64,000 bases of DNA from Cladochytrium replicatum. Taxonomy: Eukaryota > Chytridiomycota > Chytridiomycetes > Cladochytriales > Cladochytriaceae. How positions within the stretch are numbered: position 1 is the stretch's first letter; each line of letters begins with the position of its first letter. The stretch covers positions 331,519 through 395,518 of the forward strand of contig JAHLKD010000041.1 in NCBI GenBank assembly GCA_025526935.1. Direction: 5' to 3'. The notes beneath the pieces are model-generated. The model did no database searches, had not been told where the DNA came from, and saw only the letters and a list, made by a program, of their open reading frames with translations. Below, piece by piece: positions 36,421-48,386 of the stretch. The translations under genes and the position numbers were made by a program.

Positions 36421-37338
36421 ACCTTAGCGTATACATAAAGAGTTGTTAACCTTGCGTGGTTTGACATATGGGATGGTGGTGTAGGAATTACTCTGTTACG
36501 TTCATTTTGCGGTATGGCACACATAAATAAAGAGGCGTGACAGAGTCACGTCTTTAGGACCACTCAAGATCCTCCGGTCTAACGGGTTTAGTCAAAGGAA
36601 TCATACTGTCTTTCTGCGCATCCCTTGGTAGAGCTTTTCTCATGTCTACTCCAAACAATCAGTTTCTCACAATAAAACAAAAGCATGACATCTGGTCATT
36701 ATTAAAGGCGTCCTCCACATGTGAACCAGAGTAATATTCCAGCACTCTTCGATTGACTTGAATGACAAGCGACTCACATTTTCTCGGAAACCTCTTCAAG
36801 CATTCCCATCAAATTCTCGGCAAGTCGACGAAACTCGGGTGCGACGGTGAGCGCCTTGACGTGTCCATGCCAAAGCTTTCCCGTCCCTTCAGCTTTCCCA
36901 TAACTGGACAGATCCCAGTCTAAGCAAACCATTGTTTGTTGAATGAAAACTCAACTGTTAGAAATTAGTTCACCCGACGGTGACTCGGCAACACAGAAAT
37001 AGTCGGGCCATATAGCAAGATAGGTTAAGGAAAGTTCAGGTAGTACTGGTCCGAGTTGTGAGCAAACTATTTCAAATCACCAAAAAATTGTGAACAAATC
37101 CTTATGAGAGGGTCCAAACTACTGCGATCGCGGACATATAAGTAATTTATATGTGTCTTCAGGATATCCCAATTCTTACCCACATGTTGCTGACATGATG
37201 CGCCTAGGCGGGTGTAGCTGATGGGGATCAACCTTTCTGCTATTTTTGTAGGTTGTTAATTTCGTTATCTTACAGTCGCAGTCCTCCAAAATTAAACTAA
37301 TACAGAACTTTTACTCATTCTAATCAAAGATTTCAATC
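36421..37338. other. Intergenic, no feature seen
   Basis: No frame on either strand has recognisable content. It contains the 3' flank of the WD40 gene and AT-rich stretches. Confidence 0.4.
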
Positions 37339-38832
37339 TCATATGATCGATCCCTCTGGAAAACATCGTCGGCTCATCGTGTCCACATCGTACTCCATCA
37401 CAGCATTCTCCAATCCTAATCCAATAAGAAGCTCAGCCAGGCACACATGCAAACGAGCACAAAAAAGTGTCACTAACCAACAAAAATGGTCTTGCTATCA
37501 GGTGTAAATGTCAGCCCTGAAATGTGCTGGTCGAACCCAGGTGGAGCCACTCTTAGTGTCTGCCGCTCATTGAATGTCCGTGCATCGACGAGATTGATAT
37601 ATGATACATGCTGACATCGAAAGAAACAGCATTAAGAGAAATTCTACAAAGCGAACTGTCTACGGAGTTACCTCGCTGTACATCAGAAGATCGATGGATC
37701 CTGAAGGCGAGAATTTGACGCATCGTGCGGCGCCCTTTTTATGAGGGAACTGCTTCGTCGTGAGTTTCGCCAGCTTTTCGCTCGATCGGATGTCCCATAC
37801 GCAAACACATCCGTCCTGGCTCGCTACCGCAAACTTTTCCGATGTTTGATTCCAAGAGCATGAAAAACAAGCCTCACTGGTGGCTATTAAGAGCAGAAAG
37901 CGTGTTTCAAAAAATCAATTATGTTTGCGAGCTTAGCCATACCTGTCCAGGTTGCGATTTGCTGATACCCTCCCGATGCAGAGATATCAAAAAGGTATGC
38001 CGCATTTGTATCTCCGACTGCGACCATCTTTCTTCCATCTGGGCTCACTGAGGCATAATTCACCGCGGTAGGAAGTGAGAGGCTCGTGAGCCGTTGGAGC
38101 CCTGGCAGAGAGTATACTTTTATGGTCTCATCGTTATTGCATATCAGTAACCGTGTGGATCCCAGATGACTTGATATACATAGTGCGTTGTTGATGGAGC
38201 CGCTTACTGTTGTCTGTGCGAACCTGATGATTTGCGAGATCACCAAACTTGTTTAAGAGTTGGAGAATCGTTCATACCAGCTGGTGTAAAGTTGTCGTAC
38301 CATTAGCTGACTTTGAGGACCGCCTGCCGCAAGATAGCCACATCCCGTGGTTAGTGATGTTGGCGAAAAGGTAAGATCTTTGAGTACGTGTGATGTCTAC
38401 AGTGTATGTAAACAATCCTTCATCACACTATAGTAGGCACATTCTAACCTGTTTTGTTTCGGTCTCGTATCCAAAAACATTGTTCTGATGCACAAAGTAG
38501 AACTCATTCCGAGACTTTGGGCATGCAAGAAGGTCGCGAAGCTGTCTAGAGATAAGTGAGAAATGAGGATAAGGTTTTTCTGGGACCTCGACAATGAATC
38601 ATGAAACGCTTAAATGGAACAGAATCGAATGCATCCACCAAAGAGAGCTTGAGGTGTGTGAAAAAGCACTCACGGGTGTTGTATTGTGGTCCTTTGGGGA
38701 TACTTTTTCGGATATTGCTTTACAAACTCAACATCATCCCTGGGGACAAAATAGTGAGGATTAGAACTTATCAGTCCGAAATTCCTGTTCCATTGTATTC
38801 CGAGTATTCTTCTACCTCACGTAGATGGTCAT
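37339..38832 (-). CDS. WD40-repeat protein of the fungal DUF2415 type
   Basis: Eight exons: 38832-38816, 38739-38674, 38545-38449, 38396-38278, 38223-37943, 37883-37672, 37610-37478, 37415-37339, giving 333 residues. The first exon encodes only MTIYV and part of the next codon. Order: RDDVEFVKQYPKKYPQRTT, QLRDLLACPKSRNEFYFV, GYLAAGGPQSQLMVRQL, SGSINNALCIS, then WD-like blades (NDETIKVYSLPGL, SVSPDGRKMVAVGD, VASQDGCVCVWDIRSS, LTFTPDSKTIFVG, VMEYDVDTMSRR). The RDD-V, GYLAAGGQ-like and SINNA signatures are those I associate with fungal DUF2415 WD40 proteins. Function is unknown; a scaffold role is the default guess. Splice joins were chosen to keep these signatures in frame, and the summed length is divisible by three. 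Confidence 0.8.
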
Positions 38833-39266
38833 TCTCGCCAGAGTGAGAGTGCCAATCAGGCCGAGGAGTAGCTTGGGCGGTTGCTGTGGCTGGGTGGGGG
38901 ATTTCAGTTGCTATTTTTTAAGAGGTTTTTGATACAAGGGAGACACTTTTTTTGGGTTTACTTTGCACATGTTGGGGAGAGCGTTTCTTGAAATGGTACA
39001 TGATATAAGCTCATAGATGCGTACAAATACCAAAACTAAAGCGCTGCATCTGATCTGGTTCGTTCAGCTCGGACTTCCCGAGCTCAAGATCTCAACCACC
39101 TGTTAGTTATCTTCTCTGCACGTTTCCTTCTCGCGTTTGTCTAGCCCAGCTCGCCTGTTACATCGACTTTTGTCATTCGTCGTTGCCCCGACTGCACTGA
39201 TCTCTGCTTCGCACTCCACATCAAGTTCAGCCACTCGCTTTTCACTTCTTAGGTGGAGAAACCAGA
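38833..39266. promoter_or_regulatory. Divergent intergenic region between WD40 gene and OPI3-like gene
   Basis: 434 bp separate the two divergent starts, so it presumably holds both promoters. There are T-rich tracts around 38920-38960. I could not pin down a TATA box for either gene. Confidence 0.45.
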
Positions 39267-40314
39267 ATGATTGTTGGTGCTGGGTCCCCTCTGATCGCGG
39301 CCGTTTGGATCGTGGGTCATGTTGCGATGTATAATGCGATTGCTTCGACAGAATGGAAAACTGGACTGTTTTCTAGGGTAGGAAGATATTCATATCAGCG
39401 AGGTTGAAAGATGAACGATTTATTAATCTTTAGGCTTTTGGAAGGAAACTGGCTGTCTATCTGAATGCCAGCTACATCATAGCAGCTGGCTTGATACGAG
39501 TCTACCTCATTTCTGAATCCACCAGAAGAGACATGGGTTCGGTACGAACTTTATCTCACCAATAATGCGCTGATCTTGCACGGATCTTTATAATTTTCAT
39601 CGTTGATCAGATGTACTTCATTTCCGGATCACTGAGTTTGCTCATGGGATGCACATTGATGGTTTTCGGAGTGTTCCTGAACTTGTGGACGCTCAAGGTA
39701 TATCCTTTGGTTTCTGGTTTCGATCTTTTCAAGTAGTCTCAGCTTCGACAAGACTTTAGGAATGAGAGGTTCTCAGGATGTGTCTCTACTGGTTTTTGCA
39801 ACTCAAATGACTACATCAAGGGATGTATAATGGCGACTGCTTTGGATATGTTTTTGATGCTCCAATTGTCACTGGTGAGCTGAATCAGTTTCTTGAAGTT
39901 GCTTCAGGGGATCCTGACTATACCACAGGGCCATTCAAGTACCACAGCGATCCGCAGTACGTGGGGGCTACCTTCGTATCTCTCGGCTACGCGCTTTATC
40001 GTAAATCCTTTGTTGGCATAGGTAATTGCATATGGCTGTGGGTCTGGGAAAACGACTCATGCTCTTTACCTAGGTCACACGGCCGTTCTCGCCCTCTCTT
40101 ACTACATTTCTGTGAAGAAGTTTGAGGTATTAGCCGATCACCGTAGGTTTTTGAAAGCTGATCTGATACCTTTGCCCAGCGTCCTCGCATGAAGCAGATC
40201 TACGGAACCCGACAGCAATGGGTTAACGATAAAGCTAATGCGAACATGCCCGGCGGTGGAACCTTGTCTGGAATGAGTGGGCTCAAAAAGTGGGGGAAAA
40301 ATGATGTTGCCTAA
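39267..40314 (+). CDS. OPI3: Phospholipid N-methyltransferase (PEMT/OPI3 type)
   Basis: Seven exons: 39267-39377, 39434-39541, 39611-39697, 39753-39768, 39821-40021, 40074-40126, 40180-40314, giving 236 residues (yeast Opi3 206). The enzyme methylates phosphatidylethanolamine derivatives to phosphatidylcholine in the ER membrane, using S-adenosylmethionine. Several hydrophobic segments are visible (AAVWIVGHVAMY; YIIAAGLIRVYLI; GSLSLLMGCTLMVFGVFL; TAVLALSYYI). The family core is LGMRGMYNGDCFGYVFDAP, then PFKYHSDPQYVGATFVSLGYA, then a near-terminal FE and RPRMKQIYG. The 16-nt exon 4 (TLGMRG part) is required to join LWTLK to MYNGDCFG in frame. The Gly-rich C-terminal tail (MPGGGTLSGMSGL) is not part of the family core. 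Confidence 0.9.
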
Positions 40315-40886
40315 CTGGTTGGGCGGGAGGCAAGGAGATGATCCCAATTCCTATTGAGATCTTTGCGACCAATTAATTGACGTTCCCTTTGTTTCCCTGC
40401 TCGAAGAGTCTTACCTGCTTTGAATGTGGAAGTAGAGTGCCAAAAAGTGGCGGAAGAAGAAAACCCAACTCGTGCCATCTCATTTTCCAATATTACCGCT
40501 CTGTTGTTGAATCACACTGACATATCCTATCCTTCACTTTTAAAGCAAGCCCGGATTATGAACACTTTCAGTCTTATTCAATCTTCACGGAAAGTTCGGT
40601 GTTCCATCTCATTTCGGTCAAGCAGGAGTTCAGAGCAATCATACATGGTGATGCAAGCATGTTGTATATTCCTTACTTACATCTGTGTTGTTTCATGGAA
40701 TTCCATTGGAGCAGAGATGGAATTACATCACTAAATGTTTCATCGAGCTTTAGATATGGCGAGCAGGACCTCATTTTTCGCTTCACTTTTGAGATTATAC
40801 AATTGCTCAAAGTATTCATAGTTAGAATAGTATATGTCCACAACATTGTTGCATCAGACTTTTGCGAATCAGTGCAGGAAGAAGGT
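40315..40886. other. Intergenic, no feature seen
   Basis: Short overlapping frames only. The region lies between the convergent ends of the methyltransferase gene and the P450 pseudogene. Confidence 0.4.
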
Positions 40887-42750
40887 TCATTTTCGCCTTT
40901 GTATCTGCAACGGATAATCGAAAGTCGTCTTCGCCAGGTTCGGAACATGCCAAGGAACAGACTTGAGCGAAAAACTGAACTCTGCCATCAAGATTGCAAC
41001 GACGTACACCATTTCAGCCATTGCCAGATGACGACCCGGACAGACGTGTGATCGAAAGTCGTCTTCGCCAGGTTCGGAACATGCCAAGGAACAGACTTGA
41101 GCGAAAAACTGAACTCTGCCATCAAGATTGCAACGACGTACACCATTTCAGCCATTGCCAGATGACGACCCGGACAGACGTGTGATCGAAAGTCGTCTTC
41201 GCCAGGTTCGGAACATGCCAAGGAACAGACTTGAGCGAAAAACTGAACTCTGCCATCAAGATTGCAACGACGTACACCATTTCAGCCATTGCCAGATGAC
41301 GACCCGGACAGACGTGTGATCGAAAGTCGTCTTCGCCAGGTTCGGAACATGCCAAGGAACAGACTTGAGCGAAAAACTGAACTCTGCCATCAAGATTGCA
41401 ACGACGTACACCATTTCAGCCATTGCCAGATGACGACCCGGACAGACGTGTGATCCCCAGCTAAATGGCAAGTAATGCGCAAGCTCTTTCTTTCGAAGTT
41501 CGTCGTTCGTATAGAGTTCGAACCAGCGTTCAGGCTTGAAGGTTCATTAGGAGGACTTCTGTACCTCTCGGGATGGTGTAATCATCTAACGGAGTGTCCA
41601 GCGTGACCCTGTAGGGCAAGAAACCGGAGACAGGTGTTAGGCGGATTGTTTCTCTGATCACTTCGTGAATGTATTTGAAGCTCTTCTTGAAGTCCAGAAC
41701 GGCGATTTCTTCAATCTTCGCAACGGTCTTCAAACGTCCTTCACCTCCTTCTGCACTTTTTCCTGAACATGAGGCATTGTAGCGAGCCAGTGGATGAGAT
41801 GGAAGAGGGTTTTCGCAATGGTGTCATATCCGGCGAACAAAATCATGAGGGTGTTATCAACAAGCATATCGTGTTCGACCTTCTCTTGGTTTGAATCATT
41901 TTTTTTGATTCTCGAGGAAACCTTTCAAAAACATTGTTGTCGCTCGTTCAGATTTGGCTTCTGCGCTTTGAAGTACGAAGCGAGCGAACGTCGTGATTCG
42001 TTTAACGGAGTTATCGACTTCCCTGTCCGCTTTCGTCTTGAAATACTTCCAGTACGGAAACGGTGCGCCGATCCTCGCAATAACTGCGTCCGTAAAGCGT
42101 TCCATATCGTCGAGATCAACGAGGGGGATGTATTCGTCCTCGCTGACATCGAGCGCCAGAACCATCATAGCGTCAAAGGAGCACTCCTTCAAAATGCGCA
42201 AAAGGTCCATTTGGTTCTTCTCGAATGCAAGCGGATCATTCTTCTGGTTGATTTCAGCAACTTCCAGGTCCCGGCGGAATCGTTCTCGAAGTTTCAAACC
42301 TAACGCAACAATGGATTCCATCATTTCCGAAACTTGGTGTAGTAAAAGGTCTCTTGGCTAGTTTACTCACGATTCGTTTGTCTGCGCCTTCCAGGTTCTC
42401 CACAAACTTTGTGATACCAACGCTCGAGAATGCGTTGTGTGATCGTGCGAGAACGTCAGATCCGTTTCGCTCCGTTTCATAAGCCTGGCGATGTGGTTTG
42501 GGGAAGTGATCATGATCCATTCGCTGTTTCCCAGAAGGCCGATACGTACATCAGAGTCGTATTGCCAAGCCCAGTGTTCCAACATAAACTTTGGCGATTT
42601 CATAAGTTGGAGGACGTGGCCCAAGAAGGGTAGCTCTCCAGGGGCAGAGGGAATCCGGTCCGACCGACTACTAATTCCACGCCAGAGCAGCAGCCATCGC
42701 GTTACCAGCAACACCACCACGATCGTAGCGAGGTGAAGTGGGAGATCCAT
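40887..42750 (-). pseudogene. Cytochrome P450 pseudogene 1
   Basis: It starts at ATG 42750 with an N-terminal membrane anchor (LATIVVVLLVTRWLLLW), a proline hinge (RIPSAPGELPFLGHV) and a WIMITSP block. Recognisable P450 landmarks follow: NAFSSVGITKFVENLEGAD, the I-helix oxygen-binding motif as FAGYDT, the K-helix ExxR as EVIRETIRL, and the haem loop FSWGSHVCPGR. The reading frame shifts at about 42440, in the A-run at about 41890 and at about 41735, so no full protein can be made. The haem-loop region is amplified fourfold (see repeat). Family and substrate cannot be told. A second decayed P450 follows upstream in the same orientation, so this was probably a tandem pair. Confidence 0.85.
40917..41452. 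repeat. Four tandem copies of a 134-bp unit over the P450 haem loop
   Basis: Units start at 40917, 41051, 41185 and 41319 and are nearly identical. On the minus strand each codes for SHVCPGRHLAMAEM and the following helix. 134 is not a multiple of three, so every junction changes frame. Only the outermost copies connect to unique P450 sequence, namely FSWG upstream and an ending DYPLQIQRRK downstream. Confidence 0.95.
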
Positions 42751-43167
42751 GATTCTTTGCGTTGTGCCAATCCAGTCTTGTTCCTTTGAAAATTTTCTAG
42801 GTTGCACCCACCATCATCACACATGGCAGTGTCAATGTGTGTTTAGCACTATCGATGCCAATCATTTCTCTTTTCTGAGCTTTAATACCTTCGACTGCCT
42901 TTAAAGTTCCGTATTATCAAAGCATATGGCTGGAGCAGAAGGGATGATTGTTGATTACTACATTCACGATTTATCACGAGTGTGTGGGTTTGTAGATGAA
43001 ATCAAATTGATCCAGTCCAGAAGAAGATGTCGAAATCTTCCATAGTGCGAGCCATTTAAACGCTGGTCAATTCTGCAGAGCATGTGGTTTGTTTGGTGTA
43101 AACTGTCAATTATTATTAACATGCAATTGATGGCTTCACATGCGTTTGCATTTGAATCCGCAACGGG

Positions 43168-44199
43168 TTACCATTCGTGACATTCGCCAGATTCCGGACC
43201 TACGGGGGAACCGCCTTGTAGGAAACACCGAACTCTGACATAACGATTGCAAAAAGGTTCACCATAACAGCCATAGCAAGGAATTGACCGGGCAGATGTG
43301 CCGGATCCCCCACTGAACGGCACGACGCCCGGCTCAGCCTTTCTCAGCTTATCGTTGATGTCGAGTTCGAACCCTGGGCTCGGCGTTGAACTCAAAACGA
43401 TCTTCGAAACGAGATGATATGAATACGGCGACGGTGTGGTGAGAAGGACTTCCGTTCCTTTCGGGATAACACATTCGTTTACTGGTGGATCGATGGCTAG
43501 ACGGTACATCATAGCTGGGGAAGAAGGTGCCTGGCGCATTGTCTTGCGGACGACAGCGTGGATGTATTTAAATGCTCAAAATCCAAATTCGCAAACTTTC
43601 AATATTGCGAACGCAAGCGGATTGTTGGTCTGAGCCCAATTCTAATATCATTCCAAATCACAGTTCCAATATCATTCCAAATCACAGTTCCGCGCATCAG
43701 GCTTTCTCGGAGCCGTTCGCGCAGCTTCAAACCCACTGTAACAATCGATTCCTTATGAAACTTGGTGTGGTGTCAGCGGTCGTTCGGTCAACCACCGCAT
43801 GATCTTTGGTTGTGCACTAACTTTAATAAAACACCGGCGCTTGCGAAATCGTCGTAACGTCGCTTCGAGAGCGTTAGCTCCGTTCCCGCTCCTTCTCAAG
43901 AGTCGAAGGATGAGTTCCGGGGAAGTTATCATTACCCAATCGCTACAGAGTAGGCCAACATGGACAACAGAGTCGAATTTCCAAGCCCATTGTGCCATCG
44001 TATCAGTCTGGGATTTGATCCGGAAAACATTGTCGAAATAAGGGAGCTCAAGGAACCCTGTTCGAGCGTCAACCGGTTGGAATAACACAGCACTCATCCT
44101 GAAAATGGTCTTCTGGTATGGGCTGCTAATATCCGCGTCAGTTGATTCAAAGTTTCCAATTGCCCTCCAAGAATGCAGAGATAGATTAAAACCTTTCAT
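43168..44199 (-). pseudogene. Cytochrome P450 pseudogene 2, fragmentary
   Basis: The N-terminal half (about 44199-43753) reads FLELPYFDNVFRIKSQTD, AWKFDSVVHVGLLCSDW and VMITSPELILRLLRRS, clearly related to pseudogene 1. Then comes scrambled sequence. The C-terminal part (43539-43168) reads DPPVNECVIPKGTEVLL and a damaged haem region (VVPFSGGSGTSARSIP) without the cysteine signature. The I-helix and most of the middle are missing. A 21-bp direct repeat lies near 43640-43690. Confidence 0.75.
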
Positions 44200-44728
44200 T
44201 CATCAGCATAGTTTAAAATCACCAAGGACATGACAAGATGCACAAGAAAGGCTTGAGATTCCAATTGGAAGTTTACACATTTTTGTTTGTGACACATAAT
44301 CCGTTTTTATGGGACGGCAACTGATAATGGCGTCGAAGTTGGATGTTTATCATTATATAAGCAATATCTATTTACACACTGAAAACTAAGTGTGGTAGTT
44401 TGCGTTCAATATTTGTGTCTTTCTCATTGCGCTTAAAGCAAACCGTCATGGAAGCCACAACGAACCACCAAAAAAGAGAGAAATTGTGGAATGACGGGGT
44501 GAAGTTGAGTATGGGCTCAAAAAAAAAGTGCAACCAAAAAGTAAAAGGAATCTAACTCCGCATAAAAGGAAAAGGACAGAAATCTGCCGTTAAGTTGAGA
44601 AAAGGAGCATGTCGTAGAGAGCACTGTCGAAGAGAACGATGTGGTTTAAAGACAAAACGAGTGTGGTTCAGGGTGTAATTTTGAGTGTGCAACCAAAAAA
44701 ATGGATTCGACCAGATAGTGAAAGGCGC
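44200..44728. other. Intergenic, no feature seen
   Basis: AT-rich DNA between the P450 remnants and the stop codon of the ferritin-like gene; it probably holds the 3' untranslated region of that gene. Confidence 0.4.
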
Positions 44729-45741
44729 CTAGCGAACGAGCTCAACAGTGATGCGCTCTTGACCGAGGAGAGCAGGGCCAGCAACCACTGGGGAGTCGTC
44801 GGCAACAGAGATGGTCTTGTCGCTGTCAGCGATGAAGAGCACAAACTCGCCAAACTTCGCAACGTCAGAGGGGATCTTGCACTCGACTTCGACGTCGTTG
44901 CCGTTCTTGCTAGGGGTGCGGTCGGGCCTGACGCTCTTCTGGGCGAGACCGAATACGAACGTGCAGCGGAGGTTGTTCAGCTGGTTGTTGTTCAGGTTCT
45001 GGTTGAACTTGGCTCTGACCACGTCGTCGACCTTGAGGTTGTCGGCCTTGTCAACGGACAGTGAGGGGAAGGCCTCGATTTTCAGGTCGATATTGCACTT
45101 GTCGACGAAGCCGGCTGCGAGGGTGAAGATGGTGCGGGCAGACAGAGGGGTGTCGAAAGCGTCGGGGATGGGGAAACGCTTGTTGAGGATGTTGAGGAAG
45201 GAGGTGTGACGACCCTCAACAGTGGCGATGGCAGCGCCGGCGTTCTTAAGATCGTCGTTATCGACGAAGCGGATAGCACCGTCGTAGGCGGATGTTCCAA
45301 CACCCTCGAGGATACCAGCGATAGTCACACAGTCCTTAGCAGAGTTGACAGGGAACTTGTACTGTAAAACCACACAAAAGCGTGAGAAATTGGGTAAAGT
45401 TGTAAGGCCGCTAAAACACTTACAGTGCATCCCTCCCTGCACTCACGGTTGAGCTTGTTGTTGCCAAACACAGACTGGATGGTGGAGCGCAGAGTCTGCA
45501 AGTGGGTGTTCTCGTGGTCATTGATCAAGAGGAACTGCTCGAACGTGGAGCCGGGGAACCCAGCGTCGGTGTAGTCCCTAGCGTTGAACTTTGTTGTGCA
45601 AAGCTTGTAGAAAGAGTTCTCGAGGTCCTCAAGAAGGCAAGCAAAGTTGAGAACACCGGCATCATCGAGGATGACGGGAGCAGCCGAGACGGCAGCGGCA
45701 GCGAGGACCGACGAAGCGACAAAGGTCGAGAAGAAGTGCAT
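44729..45741 (-). CDS. Secreted ferritin-like domain protein (Rds1 type)
   Basis: Two exons, 45741-45424 and 45361-44729, encode 316 residues. A signal peptide (MHFFSTFVASSVLAAAAVSA) is followed by a ferritin-like four-helix segment: GVLNFACLLEDLENSFYKL, then FLLINDHENTHLQTLRS, with the spaced Glu and His residues typical of this superfamily, then GREGRHTSF-like sequence (VEGRHTSFLNIL). The C-terminal half (about 150 residues) looks like a beta-rich domain ending at LLGQERITVELVR. Fungal relatives are stress- or sexual-stage-induced secreted proteins of unknown activity. Metal binding is inferred from the fold only. The intron donor GTAAGT and acceptor TTTTACAG are clear. Confidence 0.85.
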
Positions 45742-46919
45742 TGTGTATGTGGGATTGGAGTAGGGTTCAGAGAATTATGTCGAACGGCAGTTCCGAGTGG
45801 GATAGGGGACAAGCCGGAGAGTTAAATATGTGGAGCAAATTTGGCACACGTGACTGCGGTGATGTGGCAGCGAAAGGGTGCAGGGGAGGAGTGGACACAA
45901 ATATTATGAACACGCGGGTCTATGGAGGGAAGAAGTGGAGAAATACGGGATGTAGGGAGTGAAACTGAGGGGAGAGGGGTGCAAAATTGTTCCGCTGCAT
46001 ACAGAAGCGCTGCTTTGATCCATTACTCGCAGCAGTGAGCCTGTTCCCACTACACTTGAACAATATAAAATGGACCCCAGTTTGTGGTATATGCTGCGGC
46101 AGCGGCACGTTAGGGGTTGCGGCCAATAGAAACGCGTGGGGGGTTGCGGCACCATCGTTTGTGGGTTAAAGCAAAATGTGTTCGATTCTCGAACTTCCAA
46201 ATTTGTATCAAATCCAAGGGTTTTCGCGATATGTATGAAACTCAGCCTTCGATGTTCATGAAACAGGAGCGGGACATTATCACCACACATTTCTTCCTCC
46301 TTACTCCATATCATCCTCAGGAATGGCATACACCGGTGTAAAGATGTGAATTGGTGCAGCTCCGATAACCCATCAGATTAACTACTCCAAACGACACAAC
46401 ATAGAGAATTCTTGTGTGGAAAGTCCAATCTTGCTACAACCACTAGTATTTAATGGTGGTCTCATAATGGGCTTCTCTTCCCTTGAGCCAACGCGAACCG
46501 TTGGTACTGTAGCGAGCACACCAATGACTCCTGCATTAGGCAACACTTCCGGTGTATATGCACCTGAATCACAAGATTCAATTATGAAACTATCTACCGA
46601 GTCCAGGTTTCACTTTCCCCACAGCTGGCTCATACAGGGAGTTACAACCAGCAGCACAGTTGGTAATACGATCACAGTGAAAAGTCCCCATCCTACGCCA
46701 AGGATTCTCACTGAAGGCTTTACTAGGCTCATTGTGGCTAGGGATGGTAGAGGTGAAGGAACAGGGGAGGAGGTAGATTTTGAACTGATTCTTGAATTCA
46801 TCATACTTTGACTTTTGCCTTTTCCATATTCTGAAGTTGAACCTTCGGCGATATGTCATGCTGTATGATTTAGATTAAAAATGTCCAGTTTCCACAACAC
46901 CATCGATGCTATTGTCACA
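45742..46919. other. Intergenic, no supportable gene
   Basis: It contains the promoter side of the ferritin-like gene (a CACGTG at 45847-45852) and then short overlapping frames on both strands (longest 45904-46329, minus, and 46416-46811, plus) with no recognisable motif. Confidence 0.4.
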
Positions 46920-48240
46920 GCCAGGCACTTTATTGTGTCCATCCTTCGCTTCCATTCATTCGCGCGGTCACGTTTCCGCTACTGCGCCGTATCGGTGGTT
47001 GGTTCTCCGGATCCGGAAACTCCCGAGTCACAACCGCCTCCGTAAGTACGTCAAAATCAAAGACTGAATCACCGTCATCAGCGGTAAGTTCCCCACGCAC
47101 AGCCCCCCCTCTTCAGCTTGCGCTTTCCCACAACCACACCGTAGGGCGGCCGACCGGGATTGTCAGCATTCCGTCCCACCCGAAGTGGTTTGGAGTGAAC
47201 ATCGCGTGCTGACTGGAGACATATACTATTACAACCACCGCACTGGGGAGAGTATGGACGAAATCGGAGGAAATGAGCGATGGGACTGCAGCAGCTATTC
47301 GACTTAATGGTCCTCAGAGAATGATGGCGGATGCAACATCCCTGGACTCCGAAGTTGAACCCAAGACCCACGAGACAAAACCCCTTCACAACAAAAGGAG
47401 CACGTTTTGGCAATGTAAGATCTCCTCTGGTAACGATCCTTGCGTAGCGACTCACCTTGATTTATCAGGGAGAAGCTTCCAAAAATAACTGGGCCATCGT
47501 GCTCACTTCAGCCGACCACGAGTTCTTCTATGTCATACAGACGTGCGTTTCCGTTTGGGAATGCCCGATGTGCTTGGAGAACTGAATTGGAACGCTGCTT
47601 GCGGGGGAGAAATCGATGATGAGGTGGAAGATGATTCTCACTCTGGAAACGAGATCGAGAAAGAGGGCGGTGAACCGGGCGAGAGGAAGCGAAAGTGAGA
47701 CGACGAGGAAGTCGAAGGCGATGATGAAGAGGCGATGAACAGGCGAGGATCGCTTGAACGCGGCTATGGTGAGTTGATCACGCATGAGACGAACAAACGT
47801 GTAACGCTGTGGGCCGGAATTCTTGAAGGAATCGGACGTCAATCCCTACTCAACCTGGGAAAAGAACTGCCCAAGGTCGTTACCTATTTTTGATACACGT
47901 TTGAATGGGGTCCTTAAGGCAGATCTCAGCTGTTTCTGACGCAAACCGATTCCATCATTATAGTGAACCCAAGTCCCAAAGCTTGAAAGATCCCAAAATG
48001 CGTGAGAAGCTATTTTGAGAAACATGTCGAGGAACGAAGGGACACTTCATTCAAAGTGTGCACCTCGTATCTGTCCGATACCCCGGGTTCTCGAAGAATA
48101 TTGGTCATCAAAAGGCGGTGGGGTGGTGTCCCGCCAAGCTCATCGCTGAACGCTATTATGTGAGGATTGCTTATTGCCATCGACCCACACAACCACATCG
48201 CAGGAGACTCTCAGCGTAGGCCTTCCTCCATCAATGTATC
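46920..48240 (+). pseudogene. TCERG1/CA150-like transcription elongation regulator, decayed
   Basis: Plus-strand coding sense in pieces, in family order. About 47190-47270 reads a WW-type domain (EVVWSEHRVLTG, then DIYYYNHRTGES) in which the second tryptophan is replaced. About 47470-47570 reads a second WW-like segment (NWAIVLTSADHEFFYV, then SVWECPMCLEN). About 47840-47885 reads NPYSTWEKELPKVV, the very characteristic start of the first FF domain in TCERG1-like proteins. About 47935-48200 reads a damaged FF-like helix region. Stops and frame changes separate all pieces. The parent protein couples RNA polymerase II elongation and splicing. A functional copy would be expected elsewhere in the genome. 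Confidence 0.55.
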
Positions 48241-48386
48241 ACCCCCATTTTTTGTAGATTGTTTTGTTTCCATGCCCACCAAACGCTCTTTCCAAATCAG
48301 GAGGTACACGTGATCCCAGGAACAATTTCGGCCCTTTTGAATCACCGACAGGGAGAAAGCCTGCGAAGAGTGCTCACGGACATAAA

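Noticed and set aside
39853-39885. A 33-nt intron (GTGAGC...TTCAG) in the methyltransferase gene
   Set aside because: Reading through keeps the family motif MYNGDCFGYVFDAP in frame, while splicing would remove or disrupt it.
40917-41452. CRISPR-like or satellite array
   Set aside because: The units are directly adjacent with no spacers and carry P450 coding sequence; this is a eukaryotic tandem duplication.
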